Of a DNA stretch of 64,000 bases, positions 15,237 to 23,830 are shown piece after piece. The notes under the pieces were generated by a model. It worked only from the letters and a program-made list of their open reading frames with translations, ran no database searches and was not told where the DNA came from. The stretch comes from Fervidobacterium pennivorans DSM 9078 (GTDB lineage: Bacteria > Thermotogota > Thermotogae > Thermotogales > Fervidobacteriaceae): the NCBI RefSeq assembly GCF_000235405.2, contig NC_017095.1, positions 2,071,501-2,135,500 on the forward strand, written 5' to 3'. Made by a program: the position numbers and the translations under genes. The first letter of the stretch is position 1. Each line of letters starts with the position of its first letter.

Positions 15237-16654
15237 ACAAAGATAGGTCTTATGCTGCAGTAATGGCAAGACGTGCTGAGATAATGCGAAAGGCTGTAGG
15301 TATAGATTACGAAAAATTTATCATAGAAGGTATCGCATTTGACTATGAAAAGATGATGGAAGAAGTCGGGTATTCTTTGGAAGAAGTTAGAAAAATCCAG
15401 GCTGAAACATGCGTTGGTAATACACCTTTGGTAGAGCTTAAAAACATAAATAAACTCATCAAAAAGATAGCTCCAAAAGGCAAAGGTGCAAGGATATTTT
15501 TGAAAGACGAAGCAACAAATCCATCGGGAAGTTTCAAAGATAGAAGGGCGGCAGTAAGTGTATATCATGCTCAAAAGCTCGGCTATAAAGGAGTTATAGC
15601 TGCCACAAGTGGTAACTACGGCGCTGCTGTTGCTTCTCAAGCTGCAAAAAGGGGTTTAAAGTGCATAATAGTCCAGGAATGTTACGACAGCCAATGGCGA
15701 GGTCAACCTGAGATTCTTGAAAAAGGACGTGCATGTGAAGCATACGGGGCAGAAGTTGTGCAACTGACGGTAGGACCAGAGCTATTCTACTACACGTTGG
15801 TATTACTTGAAGAAACGGGTTACTTCAATGCGTCGCTCTATTCTCCGTACGCGATAGCAGGCATTGAAACACTTGGGTATGAAATTGCTGAGCAAATGAA
15901 AGAATTGACCGGTAGATTTCCTGATGCCGTTGTTGTAACACATGCAGGTGGAGGGCTAATAACAGGGACTGCACGAGGGTTAAGAAAAGCCGGAGCAACG
16001 CAAACGAAGGTCATTGGTGCAAGTGTTGATTTGAGAGGTCTACATATGGCAAGTGACACGGACTTTAACAGGAAATACTTTACAACAGGTCACACGGGAT
16101 TCGGCATACCGTTTGCAGTATTTCCAGATAGGTCCGATGTTCCAAAGAACGCAGCAAGACCTCTAAGATACATGGACAGATATGTGCTTGTGACCCAAGG
16201 AGAGGTTTTCTACGTTACGGAAATGCTCGCTCAACTTGAAGGATTGCAAAGAGGGCCTGCGGGCAACACATCACTCACAGCAGCGATAGCACTTGCCCTT
16301 GAGATGGATGAAGACCAAACTATAGTGGTTAACGAAACAGAATACACAGGTGCTGGTAAATTGCCGTCAGCTCAGCTCACATTTGCAAAGAAGATGGGTA
16401 TGATTGTAAAACGTGGAGACCCAATAAAAGAAGATGTGCCCGGGAAGGTCATAGCAATTCCGGAACATCCTTCGCAAATTGGTGTTATCGAATATCCTGT
16501 TGAAGAGATGAAAAAGAGCTATTTGAAAGAACTTATCAAACGAGAAAATAGAAGTGAATTCACTGAAACTGAAATGAAATTCCTAGAAGAAGATTTAAGA
16601 GCAACAAGAGAAGAAATAATCAAGTGGATAGAAGAAGTCAAAAAGAGTTTATAG
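15233..16654 (+). CDS. ortB: 2-amino-4-oxopentanoate thiolase, beta subunit (PLP)
   Basis: This is the catalytic subunit of the thiolase that makes acetyl-CoA and alanine. The 473-residue fold-type II PLP enzyme is related to threonine synthase and the tryptophan synthase beta chain. The PLP lysine is in NPSGSFKDRRA (Lys ~102), the substrate loop is TSGNYGAA, and the phosphate-binding glycine loop is HAGGGLITGTA. It is translationally coupled to ortA. It lies in the ord-ortA-ortB-oraS-oraE operon; a 34-base gap with GGGGAGGG precedes oraS. Confidence 0.95.
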   Translation: MNKDRSYAAVMARRAEIMRKAVGIDYEKFIIEGIAFDYEKMMEEVGYSLEEVRKIQAETCVGNTPLVELKNINKLIKKIAPKGKGARIFLKDEATNPSGSFKDRRAAVSVYHAQKLGYKGVIAATSGNYGAAVASQAAKRGLKCIIVQECYDSQWRGQPEILEKGRACEAYGAEVVQLTVGPELFYYTLVLLEETGYFNASLYSPYAIAGIETLGYEIAEQMKELTGRFPDAVVVTHAGGGLITGTARGLRKAGATQTKVIGASVDLRGLHMASDTDFNRKYFTTGHTGFGIPFAVFPDRSDVPKNAARPLRYMDRYVLVTQGEVFYVTEMLAQLEGLQRGPAGNTSLTAAIALALEMDEDQTIVVNETEYTGAGKLPSAQLTFAKKMGMIVKRGDPIKEDVPGKVIAIPEHPSQIGVIEYPVEEMKKSYLKELIKRENRSEFTETEMKFLEEDLRATREEIIKWIEEVKKSL

Positions 16655-16688
16655 AAAAGAGCAAAGAGCTGAATGGGGAGGGAAACGG

Positions 16689-17063
16689 ATGAAACCAAGA
16701 CCGGATGATTTCGCAGAAAGGTCTAAACATCTTCAAAATATGACCGATGAAGAACTCAACGCTTACTTTTGGCATCTTGTCGAGAAAGTTGTTGACCCGC
16801 TTGTCGAACTTGCTAGAACACACACAAGTCCGTCTATTGAAAGGTCAGTTCTGTTGAGAATGGGATTCAATAGTCTGGAAGCTAAAAAGCTTGTAGACAT
16901 GATTTTCGAAAGGGGACTCCTTGGAAAGGGTGCCGGTCACATCGTCTGGAGAATAGCGAAAGAACACAACATCGACTACATTGAAGCGGGAAGAAGAATG
17001 ATAAATGGAGAATATTGGGACGATGTTGACAGGATATTCAAAGGGGTGAAGAAGAATGGATAA
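16689..17063 (+). CDS. oraS: D-ornithine 4,5-aminomutase, S subunit
   Basis: This is the small subunit of the adenosylcobalamin- and PLP-dependent mutase that moves the terminal amino group of D-ornithine from C5 to C4. The length (124 residues) and motifs agree with OraS: the N-terminal MKPRPDDFAERSKHL, the RTHTSPSIERSVLLRMGF block and GAGHIVWRIAKEHN. It overlaps the large-subunit gene by 8 bases, which fits an obligate complex. Start is ATG 16689 after GGGGAGGG. Confidence 0.95.
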   Translation: MKPRPDDFAERSKHLQNMTDEELNAYFWHLVEKVVDPLVELARTHTSPSIERSVLLRMGFNSLEAKKLVDMIFERGLLGKGAGHIVWRIAKEHNIDYIEAGRRMINGEYWDDVDRIFKGVKKNG

Positions 17064-19254
17064 ACTCGACCCAAAAGTTCCAATCGATGTTGAAGAAATA
17101 TTAAAAGACCTCGATAAATACCGCCCAAGAAGAAGAGGCTGGACTTGGAGAAAGAAACTTCCTGAAGGAACAAAGGTTGATAGATACGAATATTACCAAA
17201 TAAGTGAACCTTTGAAAAACAGCATTCCGTTGCCAGCTGCGCACTATTTCAACAACATTGACCCACAACCGGACGTTGTCATCACAAGTGAAATCGCTTC
17301 TGGAAGGTTCGAAGATGACATCAGAAGAATGCGCATGGCAGCCTGGCATGGTGCGGACCATATAATGGTTATTAGAACTCTTGGCCAATCACACTTTGAC
17401 GGTCTTATCGAAGGAACACCGGAAGGTGTTGGTGGAATACCCATCACAAGAAAGCAGGTCAGAGCGACAAGAAAAGCGTTAGATTTGATAGAGGATGAAG
17501 TAGGAAGACCTATAAACTTCCATAGCTATGTCTCTGGTGTTGCAGGTCCCGAGATTGCAGTATTGTTTGCTGAAGAAGGAGTCAACGGTGCACACCAAGA
17601 CCCACAGTACAATATTCTTTATAGAGGTGTTAACCCTGTTAGGTCTTTTGTTGACGCAGCGGTTGCTAAGAAGATAATGGCATGGGCAAACATGCTACAA
17701 ATCGATGGTGCGCACAACGCAAATGCATCAGCAAAATTGGCATGGACCGTTATGCCTGAACTTCTTGTCCAACATGGTATCAACTGTATGTTCTCGGTAA
17801 AGGTTGGCATGCCAAAAGAAAACATCGCGCTATCAACTGTTCCTCCAGTGATTGCACCACTACCGGAGATGAGAATAGATTTACCATACGCTGTAGCGCT
17901 TAGAGAACTCTTTAAAGGTTTCAAATTCAGAGCTCAGATGAACACAAGATACATCGAATCAGACTTGTTTGATGCAACGAGGGTGCACGTTCTGAATGTC
18001 GTACTTTCAAGGTTGACAAGTGCAGACTTACAATCAACAATTACCCCGGACGAAGGAAGAAATGTGCCATGGCATATAAACTCCATCAGAGGAATCGAAA
18101 CAGCAAAGCATACTCTCCTTGCAATGGATGGTATAAAGAAATACGTAAAGATTGACCAAGAAGCAATCAGAGAAAAAGTCAGAGAGCTGAAAATGAGAGC
18201 TATTCTCATGCTTGAAGAGATTCTTGAGATGGGCGGTTATTTCGAAGCACTCGAAGCTGGTATGTTTGTTGACAACGGATACTATCCGGAAAGGCTTGGT
18301 GATGGAATTGCACGAAAGAAAGACGGGGAAATTGCAGCTGGAACCGTTGTTCCAAGAGACCCAGATTACATGGCTCCAGTTTGTGAACACTTTGGATACA
18401 ACAACCTGCCTGAAGGCATAGAAAAACCGTGTGACCTCATTGGTGGTTGCACATTCCACAAGCCAGAAAAGATACAGTTTATTGATGAACTCGACGAGAC
18501 AGATAACGTGAACCTCAGATTACAGCGTATAAAAGACATGAAAGCAAGGAACGTTATCAAACCGGAAGTCGAATGGTATTCAGATGGCTGGATTCAGCTT
18601 GACATGACATTCGCATTGCCAGAAGAATATGCAGAGGCAGCAGCGCTTGCGGTTTGTGAGAAGCTCGGACTTGAGGACCCAACGATTATTGCAAAAACCG
18701 TGCTACATCCTGCTGAAGGCACGTATGTCGAAGTTAAAGCAAAAGTTCCTTTTGAAATAAAAATAGACGAACTCAAACTGCCGAAAAAACCAGAAACCCT
18801 GCCAGAAGAAGAGATATTCGAATATGTTGCCAAACGTCCAATTAAAGTGGTCGCTGCAACGGTTGGGGAAGACGAACATTCAGTTGGATTGAGAGAAATC
18901 CTTGATATTAAGCATGGCGGTATTGAAAAATACGGAATCAAATACGTATACCTTGGCACGAGTGTTCCACCTGAAAAACTTATCGATGCTGCAATCGAAA
19001 CCGGCGCTGATGCAATCCTTGCATCCATGATAATCACGCATAACGATGTTCACATCAAGAACATGCGAAGGCTCAACGAACTTGCGATAGAAAAAGGAAT
19101 CAGGGATAAAGTGCTAATCATTGTTGGTGGAACGCAGATAAACAACGATATGGCTGTAGAAAACGGTGTTGATGCTGGATTCGGAAGAGGCACAAAAGGT
19201 ATCCATGTCGCTTCGTTTATTGTGAAGAAGCTCAAAGAAAGGGAAGGAAATTAA
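17056..19254 (+). CDS. oraE: D-ornithine 4,5-aminomutase, E subunit (B12/PLP)
   Basis: This 732-residue catalytic subunit combines a large TIM-barrel substrate domain with a C-terminal Rossmann B12-binding domain. The cobalamin motif DxHxxG is present as DEHSVG (Asp606, His608, Gly611), followed by the usual LGTSVPPEKLI and VGGTQINNDM strands and loops. In the characterised clostridial enzyme the PLP Schiff-base lysine sits in the B12-domain region; the stretch DIKHGGIEKYG here is the probable equivalent, which is inference. With oraS it makes 2,4-diaminopentanoate from D-ornithine. The enzyme needs D-ornithine, yet no racemase is encoded in this window. Confidence 0.96.
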   Translation: MDKLDPKVPIDVEEILKDLDKYRPRRRGWTWRKKLPEGTKVDRYEYYQISEPLKNSIPLPAAHYFNNIDPQPDVVITSEIASGRFEDDIRRMRMAAWHGADHIMVIRTLGQSHFDGLIEGTPEGVGGIPITRKQVRATRKALDLIEDEVGRPINFHSYVSGVAGPEIAVLFAEEGVNGAHQDPQYNILYRGVNPVRSFVDAAVAKKIMAWANMLQIDGAHNANASAKLAWTVMPELLVQHGINCMFSVKVGMPKENIALSTVPPVIAPLPEMRIDLPYAVALRELFKGFKFRAQMNTRYIESDLFDATRVHVLNVVLSRLTSADLQSTITPDEGRNVPWHINSIRGIETAKHTLLAMDGIKKYVKIDQEAIREKVRELKMRAILMLEEILEMGGYFEALEAGMFVDNGYYPERLGDGIARKKDGEIAAGTVVPRDPDYMAPVCEHFGYNNLPEGIEKPCDLIGGCTFHKPEKIQFIDELDETDNVNLRLQRIKDMKARNVIKPEVEWYSDGWIQLDMTFALPEEYAEAAALAVCEKLGLEDPTIIAKTVLHPAEGTYVEVKAKVPFEIKIDELKLPKKPETLPEEEIFEYVAKRPIKVVAATVGEDEHSVGLREILDIKHGGIEKYGIKYVYLGTSVPPEKLIDAAIETGADAILASMIITHNDVHIKNMRRLNELAIEKGIRDKVLIIVGGTQINNDMAVENGVDAGFGRGTKGIHVASFIVKKLKEREGN

Positions 19255-19295
19255 AAAATTAATGGAAACTCAAATCTATTCCAGGGGGGATTAGG

Positions 19296-20870
19296 ATGTA
19301 CGAAGCAACAGATTGGACGATTATACCACCTTTCAAAAACGAACCGTATGTTGATTTTTCCATTCCTGAGAATGAGCAAAGGATGAAAGAAGCACTCGAA
19401 AAAGTCTACAAAGATTTTGGTAAAGAGTATGACATCGTTATCGGGGGTAAGCCGTATAAAACAGAGAAAAAGATTAGGTCAATTAACCCAAGCAAACCAG
19501 ACGAAGTTGTTGGTATTGTAAGCAGTGCAAATGAAGAACTGGCAGAAAAAGCACTTGAGGCAGCATGGGAAGCGTTTAAAACATGGAGCAGGACACCTGC
19601 ACATGTAAGGGCAGAGTATTTGCTCAAAGCTGCAAAAAGAATTAGAGAACGAAAGTTAGAATTCGATGCGGTAATGGTATACGAAGTTGGAAAGAACTGG
19701 GTAGAAGCAGATGCAGATACGTCTGAAGCAATCGACTTTTTGGAATTTTATGCACGCGAGATGTTGCGCTATGCATCGGAACAACCACTCGTCAGAATTC
19801 CGGGTGAATACAACGAACTAAGATACATACCACTTGGTGTTGGCATCATCATTCCACCATGGAACTTCCCACTTGCGATACTCGTTGGAATGACAAGCGC
19901 AGCAATAGTTACGGGCAATACGGTTGTTTTGAAACCAGCAAGCGATAGTCCGGTGGTTGCAGCGAAATTCTTTGAGGTGCTCCAGGAAATTGGATTACCA
20001 GATGGTGTGGTTAATTTCTTACCCGGAAGTGGTGCGTTGGCTGGGGAATACTTGGTCAAGCATCCAAAAACGAGGTTCATAAGTTTTACCGGTTCAAAAG
20101 ACGTTGGACTTCGCATACACGAACTTGCTGCAAAACCACAACCTGGTCAGATTTGGATTAAACGAACGGTCCTTGAAATGGGTGGAAAAGACGCTGTCAT
20201 CGTTGACGAAACCGCGGACTTAGATGCTGCTGCAGAAGGAATCGTTGTCAGTGCGTTTGGATTCCAAGGTCAAAAATGTAGTGCAGGTAGCAGGGCAATA
20301 ATTGTTAAAGATGTATACGACAAAGTAATTGAAAAAGTCCTAGAAAGAACATCGAAGATAACGATAGGAGATGTTAGATACAAAGAAAATTGGCTTGGTC
20401 CGGTGATAAACAAGAGTTCGATGGAAAAGATAATGGCCTACATCGAGATTGGCAAGAAAGAAGGACGGCTAATTTATGGCGGAAATGCAAGAGAAGACCT
20501 TGGAGGCTATTTTATAGAACCAACTATCTTCAAAGATGTTGCCTGGGATGCAAGGATTGCTCAAGAAGAAATCTTCGGTCCTGTGCTCGCTATAATCAAA
20601 GCAGAAGATTTCGACGATTCATTAAGAATTGCTAATTCGACAGAATACGGACTTACAGGTTCACTCTATTCAAGAGATAGAAAACGCATCGAAAGGGCAA
20701 AAGAAGAATTCCACGTTGGTAACTTGTATTTCAACCGAAAATGCACGGGTGCACTTGTCGGAGTCCATCCATTTGGTGGATTCAACATGTCCGGAACTGA
20801 CAGCAAAGCAGGAGGAAGAGATTACCTTGGTTTGTTCTTGCAAGCAAAGGCGATAAGTGAGAAGATATAA
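19296..20870 (+). CDS. rocA: delta-1-pyrroline-5-carboxylate / glutamate semialdehyde dehydrogenase
   Basis: This 524-residue aldehyde dehydrogenase of the RocA/PruA type oxidises glutamate-5-semialdehyde (from P5C) to glutamate with NAD+. The catalytic residues are present: Cys328 in GFQGQKCSAGSRA, Glu294 in VLEMGGKDA and the Asn in PPWNFPLAI. It ends the ornithine cluster and is followed by a strong terminator. Its place suggests a second route for ornithine or arginine or proline carbon, through P5C to glutamate, beside the aminomutase route. Start is ATG 19296 with AGGGGGGATTAGG upstream. It could be a close relative acting on another semialdehyde, but the length and N-terminal extension fit P5C dehydrogenase. 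Confidence 0.9.
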   Translation: MYEATDWTIIPPFKNEPYVDFSIPENEQRMKEALEKVYKDFGKEYDIVIGGKPYKTEKKIRSINPSKPDEVVGIVSSANEELAEKALEAAWEAFKTWSRTPAHVRAEYLLKAAKRIRERKLEFDAVMVYEVGKNWVEADADTSEAIDFLEFYAREMLRYASEQPLVRIPGEYNELRYIPLGVGIIIPPWNFPLAILVGMTSAAIVTGNTVVLKPASDSPVVAAKFFEVLQEIGLPDGVVNFLPGSGALAGEYLVKHPKTRFISFTGSKDVGLRIHELAAKPQPGQIWIKRTVLEMGGKDAVIVDETADLDAAAEGIVVSAFGFQGQKCSAGSRAIIVKDVYDKVIEKVLERTSKITIGDVRYKENWLGPVINKSSMEKIMAYIEIGKKEGRLIYGGNAREDLGGYFIEPTIFKDVAWDARIAQEEIFGPVLAIIKAEDFDDSLRIANSTEYGLTGSLYSRDRKRIERAKEEFHVGNLYFNRKCTGALVGVHPFGGFNMSGTDSKAGGRDYLGLFLQAKAISEKI

Positions 20871-20895
20871 AAAGCGGAAAAATGATAACATTTAT

Positions 20896-20931
20896 AAACT
20901 CGGCTGGTAGTAGCAAACCAGCCGAGTTTTT
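20896..20931 (+). terminator. terminator of the ornithine operon
   Basis: AAACTCGGCTGGT (20896-20908) pairs with ACCAGCCGAGTTT (20917-20929) across an 8-base loop, followed by T's to 20931. The 13-bp stem is perfect. Confidence 0.92.
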
Positions 20932-21041
20932 GCTTGACTTGGAATTTTTCCAAAGTTGTCTATATAAGCTAACGAGTTAATAAAAGAAGATTGAACGATT
21001 AAGTATGCTCAGCGAAGTTAAATTTTTGAGTATCTTAAAAT

Positions 21042-21088
21042 AAAAGAAAACTTGCGAAAAAAAGTGATTTTCGCAGTTTTATTCTTTT
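21042..21088 (+). other. AT-rich hairpin upstream of the exported-nuclease cluster
   Basis: An imperfect inverted repeat: AAAAGAAAACTTGCGAAAA (21042-21060) against TTTTCGCAG, TTTTATT and CTTTT (21068-21088), with one bulged T in the left arm and ATT in the right. It could be a secondary terminator or an upstream regulatory structure. The rest of 20932-21117 shows nothing else I recognise. Confidence 0.4.
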
Positions 21089-21117
21089 TAGCGCAAAAAA
21101 TAGAAGAATGTAAGAAC

Positions 21118-21147
21118 TTAAAATTATCTTAACATTTGTGGTATAAT
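21118..21147 (+). promoter_or_regulatory. extended -10 promoter of the exported-nuclease cluster
   Basis: TATAAT at 21142-21147 is preceded by TG at 21139-21140, forming an extended -10. A weak -35 (TTAAAA, 21118-21123) lies 18 bases upstream. The predicted leader before ATG 21233 is about 80 bases. Confidence 0.65.
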
Positions 21148-21232
21148 AATAAGCTATAATGAACTACCCATCCTGTAAGGTTACTCTTCGTGAAAGCATG
21201 TTTAAGATATCTATTCTTTGGGGGGACAGTGT

Positions 21233-22303
21233 ATGCTTATGCGTAGACTGATTTTTATATCGGTTTCGGTGCTACTGTTCATGGCTTTGTTTTCATTAAC
21301 ATCTTGTCAACCTGGTGCTCAACCTCAACAACCGCAACCACAACCTGAAGAAACGGTGTATAAAAATATTGAAAAAGTGAAAAACGATCTCCTGGTTTCT
21401 TCAGAGGATACCGAAACTACGGTTAACCTGAAAGGCTATGTTGTTTATAGGTTTGAAGATTCAAGCTTGATTCTTGCAAATGACAAGACCGCGATAATGT
21501 TCAAAAATTCAGGTTTGAGTTCCAAGTATGTCGGGAAAGAGATACAATTAAAGTCTGTGAAAGCGGTTTACAAAAACAAAGCATTCTACCTTGAGAGAAC
21601 AAGCTCTACGGAAATATTTGTAGACCTCTCTGGTAAAACCCCACCTCAAGCTAAGAATCTGAACGCCTCAGGTGAGCTTCCTGCACCATCTCTGAAGGAA
21701 GCATTTGCGTTAATGAACGGTTTGTATTCAACGGTTCGGGGAACTATTAGGTTTGACAGCGATAGCAACAAGTATTTTGTAACATACTCTATAGGGACAA
21801 AGAACCAGGTATTTGAAATCTCAGATGAATATTCTATCAGTTTAATAAACCAGTTTAATGTTGATAAACCCATCACAGTTGATGCTGAAGCCACCTTGAC
21901 GGGATATCTCTTCTACGAAACCAACTCTTGGAAATTCAGAGTCTCCAACGCAGAAATTGAAATACCGGCTCCTGATGTTAATGTTGGTATTAACATTCCT
22001 GAATACGTTCCACCTGTTGAACAAGCAACTGTTACGTATTACCAAGCTGAAAAGAAATTGTTAGTGGAATACACTTACACGCTTCCAGACGTTGTGTTCA
22101 TGATATACAAGGAATACAACAATCCATCGAATGAGAATGAAAAGGTGTATGAATTGATTGGAGAGACAACAAGTACGACCTTTGAAAAAACAGAGTTTGA
22201 CTTAGAAGAAATCAGTGGAATTGGTGTTAGAGTGCTTAGCGCTGATAAAACAAAAGAAAGTGAACTATTCATTATCTCAAGGGATAAGTTTATCGTTAAA
22301 TGA
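21233..22303 (+). CDS. lipoprotein with OB-fold-like modules
   Basis: This 356-residue predicted lipoprotein is the first gene of a seven-gene exported cluster. The signal peptide ends in the lipobox LTSC, then a Pro/Gln linker. Two beta-rich modules follow: residues ~50-140 (VNLKGYVVYRFEDSSLILAN) look OB-fold-like as in YhcR-type nuclease-associated domains, and residues ~150-245 contain EATLTGYLFY. A third, fibronectin-like part starts near 260. The EATLTGYL module and the preceding OB module have clear counterparts in the N-terminal half of the lipoprotein at 26289-28568. I recognise no enzyme. Nucleic-acid binding is inferred from the OB folds and neighbours. GGGGGGA at 21220-21226 supports ATG 21233 over TTG 21218. 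Confidence 0.75.
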   Translation: MLMRRLIFISVSVLLFMALFSLTSCQPGAQPQQPQPQPEETVYKNIEKVKNDLLVSSEDTETTVNLKGYVVYRFEDSSLILANDKTAIMFKNSGLSSKYVGKEIQLKSVKAVYKNKAFYLERTSSTEIFVDLSGKTPPQAKNLNASGELPAPSLKEAFALMNGLYSTVRGTIRFDSDSNKYFVTYSIGTKNQVFEISDEYSISLINQFNVDKPITVDAEATLTGYLFYETNSWKFRVSNAEIEIPAPDVNVGINIPEYVPPVEQATVTYYQAEKKLLVEYTYTLPDVVFMIYKEYNNPSNENEKVYELIGETTSTTFEKTEFDLEEISGIGVRVLSADKTKESELFIISRDKFIVK

Positions 22304-22345
22304 TACTTTAATGTTTAAAGAGCTTGGAAAGGAGAGAAAATTACT

Positions 22346-23800
22346 GTGACAAACAAACTAAAAATTGTAGTTTCTTCCTTGGCAGTAATTTCAGCTTTTG
22401 TGTTAGTTTTGACTTCATGTTCTGTAACCTTTACCAATACACATCTCTTTCAAAAGAGTTATGCGGTGAGTGTTACTATAAACCTTCCAACGGATGTTTT
22501 AAATACAAGTAAATCAAGCAATGCATTACCTTATTCCTTTTCTAACAAGCAAATTTCGATGGTGCAGATTACTATTTTGGAATCAGGTTCTGTTGTTGAA
22601 ACAAAAAATGCAACCCAATTAGGGAACTTCACTTTTAACTTAGCACCTGGAACATACACTTTCGACGTAAAAACTTACTTTAAAGATTCAAATCAAGACA
22701 AATTGTATTTCTATGGTTCTTCAACTTCCACAGTTGATGCACAAAATACTAATATAATAATCGACACAAAACTTGCTTCAGGAACAATACACCTGAATGT
22801 ATTACCAACGGATATAACATTTTTTACTGAACATGCGACAGTGACTCTCCAAAAACTCAACGGAACTGCTGTTCAATTTACGCAAGTCGTAGGTAAGCCC
22901 TCTGGAAATTTGGCTGTAGAAGTTTACCCTGGTATCTGGCAAGTTACCACGGAAGGAATTCTTACTTCGCAAACAAATTCGAATGATAAAAGATATTCCA
23001 AGGTTCAACAAAGCAGGCTTGTCTTTGTTGATGTTTCCGAAGATGAACAAATCGTTGAAAAGCTTCTTGTTCCTTCGGAAAGTGACATCGGAAGTTTGTT
23101 ATACGTAAATACTGCAGATGTCCATGACGGGGATACGTTCAAGGTAGGGACACAGTCATATAGATTGATAGGCATCGATGCTCCGGAAGTCCAAACAGGT
23201 TCAAAACCAAGAGGAGAATACGCTGATGAATCAACAGAATTTCTTAAAAGCTTCGTTTCATCCGGAAATGGATACGTTCGTATTATTAATAAAGGAATAG
23301 ACAGTTATGGAAGATATTTAGTCTACCTTCTTAACAACACTGGAGAAAAATTTTATCCGGAAGAATCTCTGAAAAACGGACTTTCAAGGCCTTTACTTTA
23401 CCAAGAAAATGTTGATGAAAGGTTCACACCACGCATTGTAGATGCTTACAAATTAGCGTATCAAAATAGAAAAGGTATATTCTCTAAATATGAAAGTGCA
23501 CAGATTGTTGAACAATCAACTCAAGACAAAGACAGCTATGTGGGAAAAATCGTATGGCTAAAAGGGCAAATTACGAACATTTCAAAAGATTCCACGGGTA
23601 AATACACATTGACACTCGACGATGGATGGGCAACAGTTGAGTTGCGCAAAGAGGAATACGATTACTTCGTTGCTCCATTCGATATGTATTCTTTGAATAA
23701 CAAACTTGTCAAGTTTTACGGAGAGCTTTGGCCCGGTAATACGAGTGGAACATATAAAATCCTTTTGAGAGCATCGTTTGAAGTAGTTTTTATTAACTGA
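22346..23800 (+). CDS. lipoprotein with staphylococcal-nuclease domain
   Basis: This 484-residue predicted lipoprotein (lipobox LTSC) has an N-terminal beta-rich region of ~230 residues. A staphylococcal nuclease (SNase) domain covers about residues 250-385, and an OB-fold-like C-terminal domain follows (VGKIVWLKGQITNI to LLRASFEVVF). All catalytic SNase positions are visible: DGDT, the RLIGIDAPE block carrying the Arg, Asp and Glu equivalents of R35, D40 and E43, and SYGRYL for R87. It should be an active calcium-dependent DNA/RNA endonuclease at the cell surface. The C-terminal half is paralogous to the protein at 30285-31085. Start is GTG 22346 after AAAGGAGAG. Confidence 0.88.
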   Translation: MTNKLKIVVSSLAVISAFVLVLTSCSVTFTNTHLFQKSYAVSVTINLPTDVLNTSKSSNALPYSFSNKQISMVQITILESGSVVETKNATQLGNFTFNLAPGTYTFDVKTYFKDSNQDKLYFYGSSTSTVDAQNTNIIIDTKLASGTIHLNVLPTDITFFTEHATVTLQKLNGTAVQFTQVVGKPSGNLAVEVYPGIWQVTTEGILTSQTNSNDKRYSKVQQSRLVFVDVSEDEQIVEKLLVPSESDIGSLLYVNTADVHDGDTFKVGTQSYRLIGIDAPEVQTGSKPRGEYADESTEFLKSFVSSGNGYVRIINKGIDSYGRYLVYLLNNTGEKFYPEESLKNGLSRPLLYQENVDERFTPRIVDAYKLAYQNRKGIFSKYESAQIVEQSTQDKDSYVGKIVWLKGQITNISKDSTGKYTLTLDDGWATVELRKEEYDYFVAPFDMYSLNNKLVKFYGELWPGNTSGTYKILLRASFEVVFIN

Positions 23801-23830
23801 AATTTCACTTTTTTGAAGGGGGAGTACTGT

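Noticed and set aside
20932-21117. Possible small gene or riboswitch before the exported-nuclease cluster
   Set aside because: No frame with a ribosome binding site and no known riboswitch core; only an AT-rich hairpin is visible.
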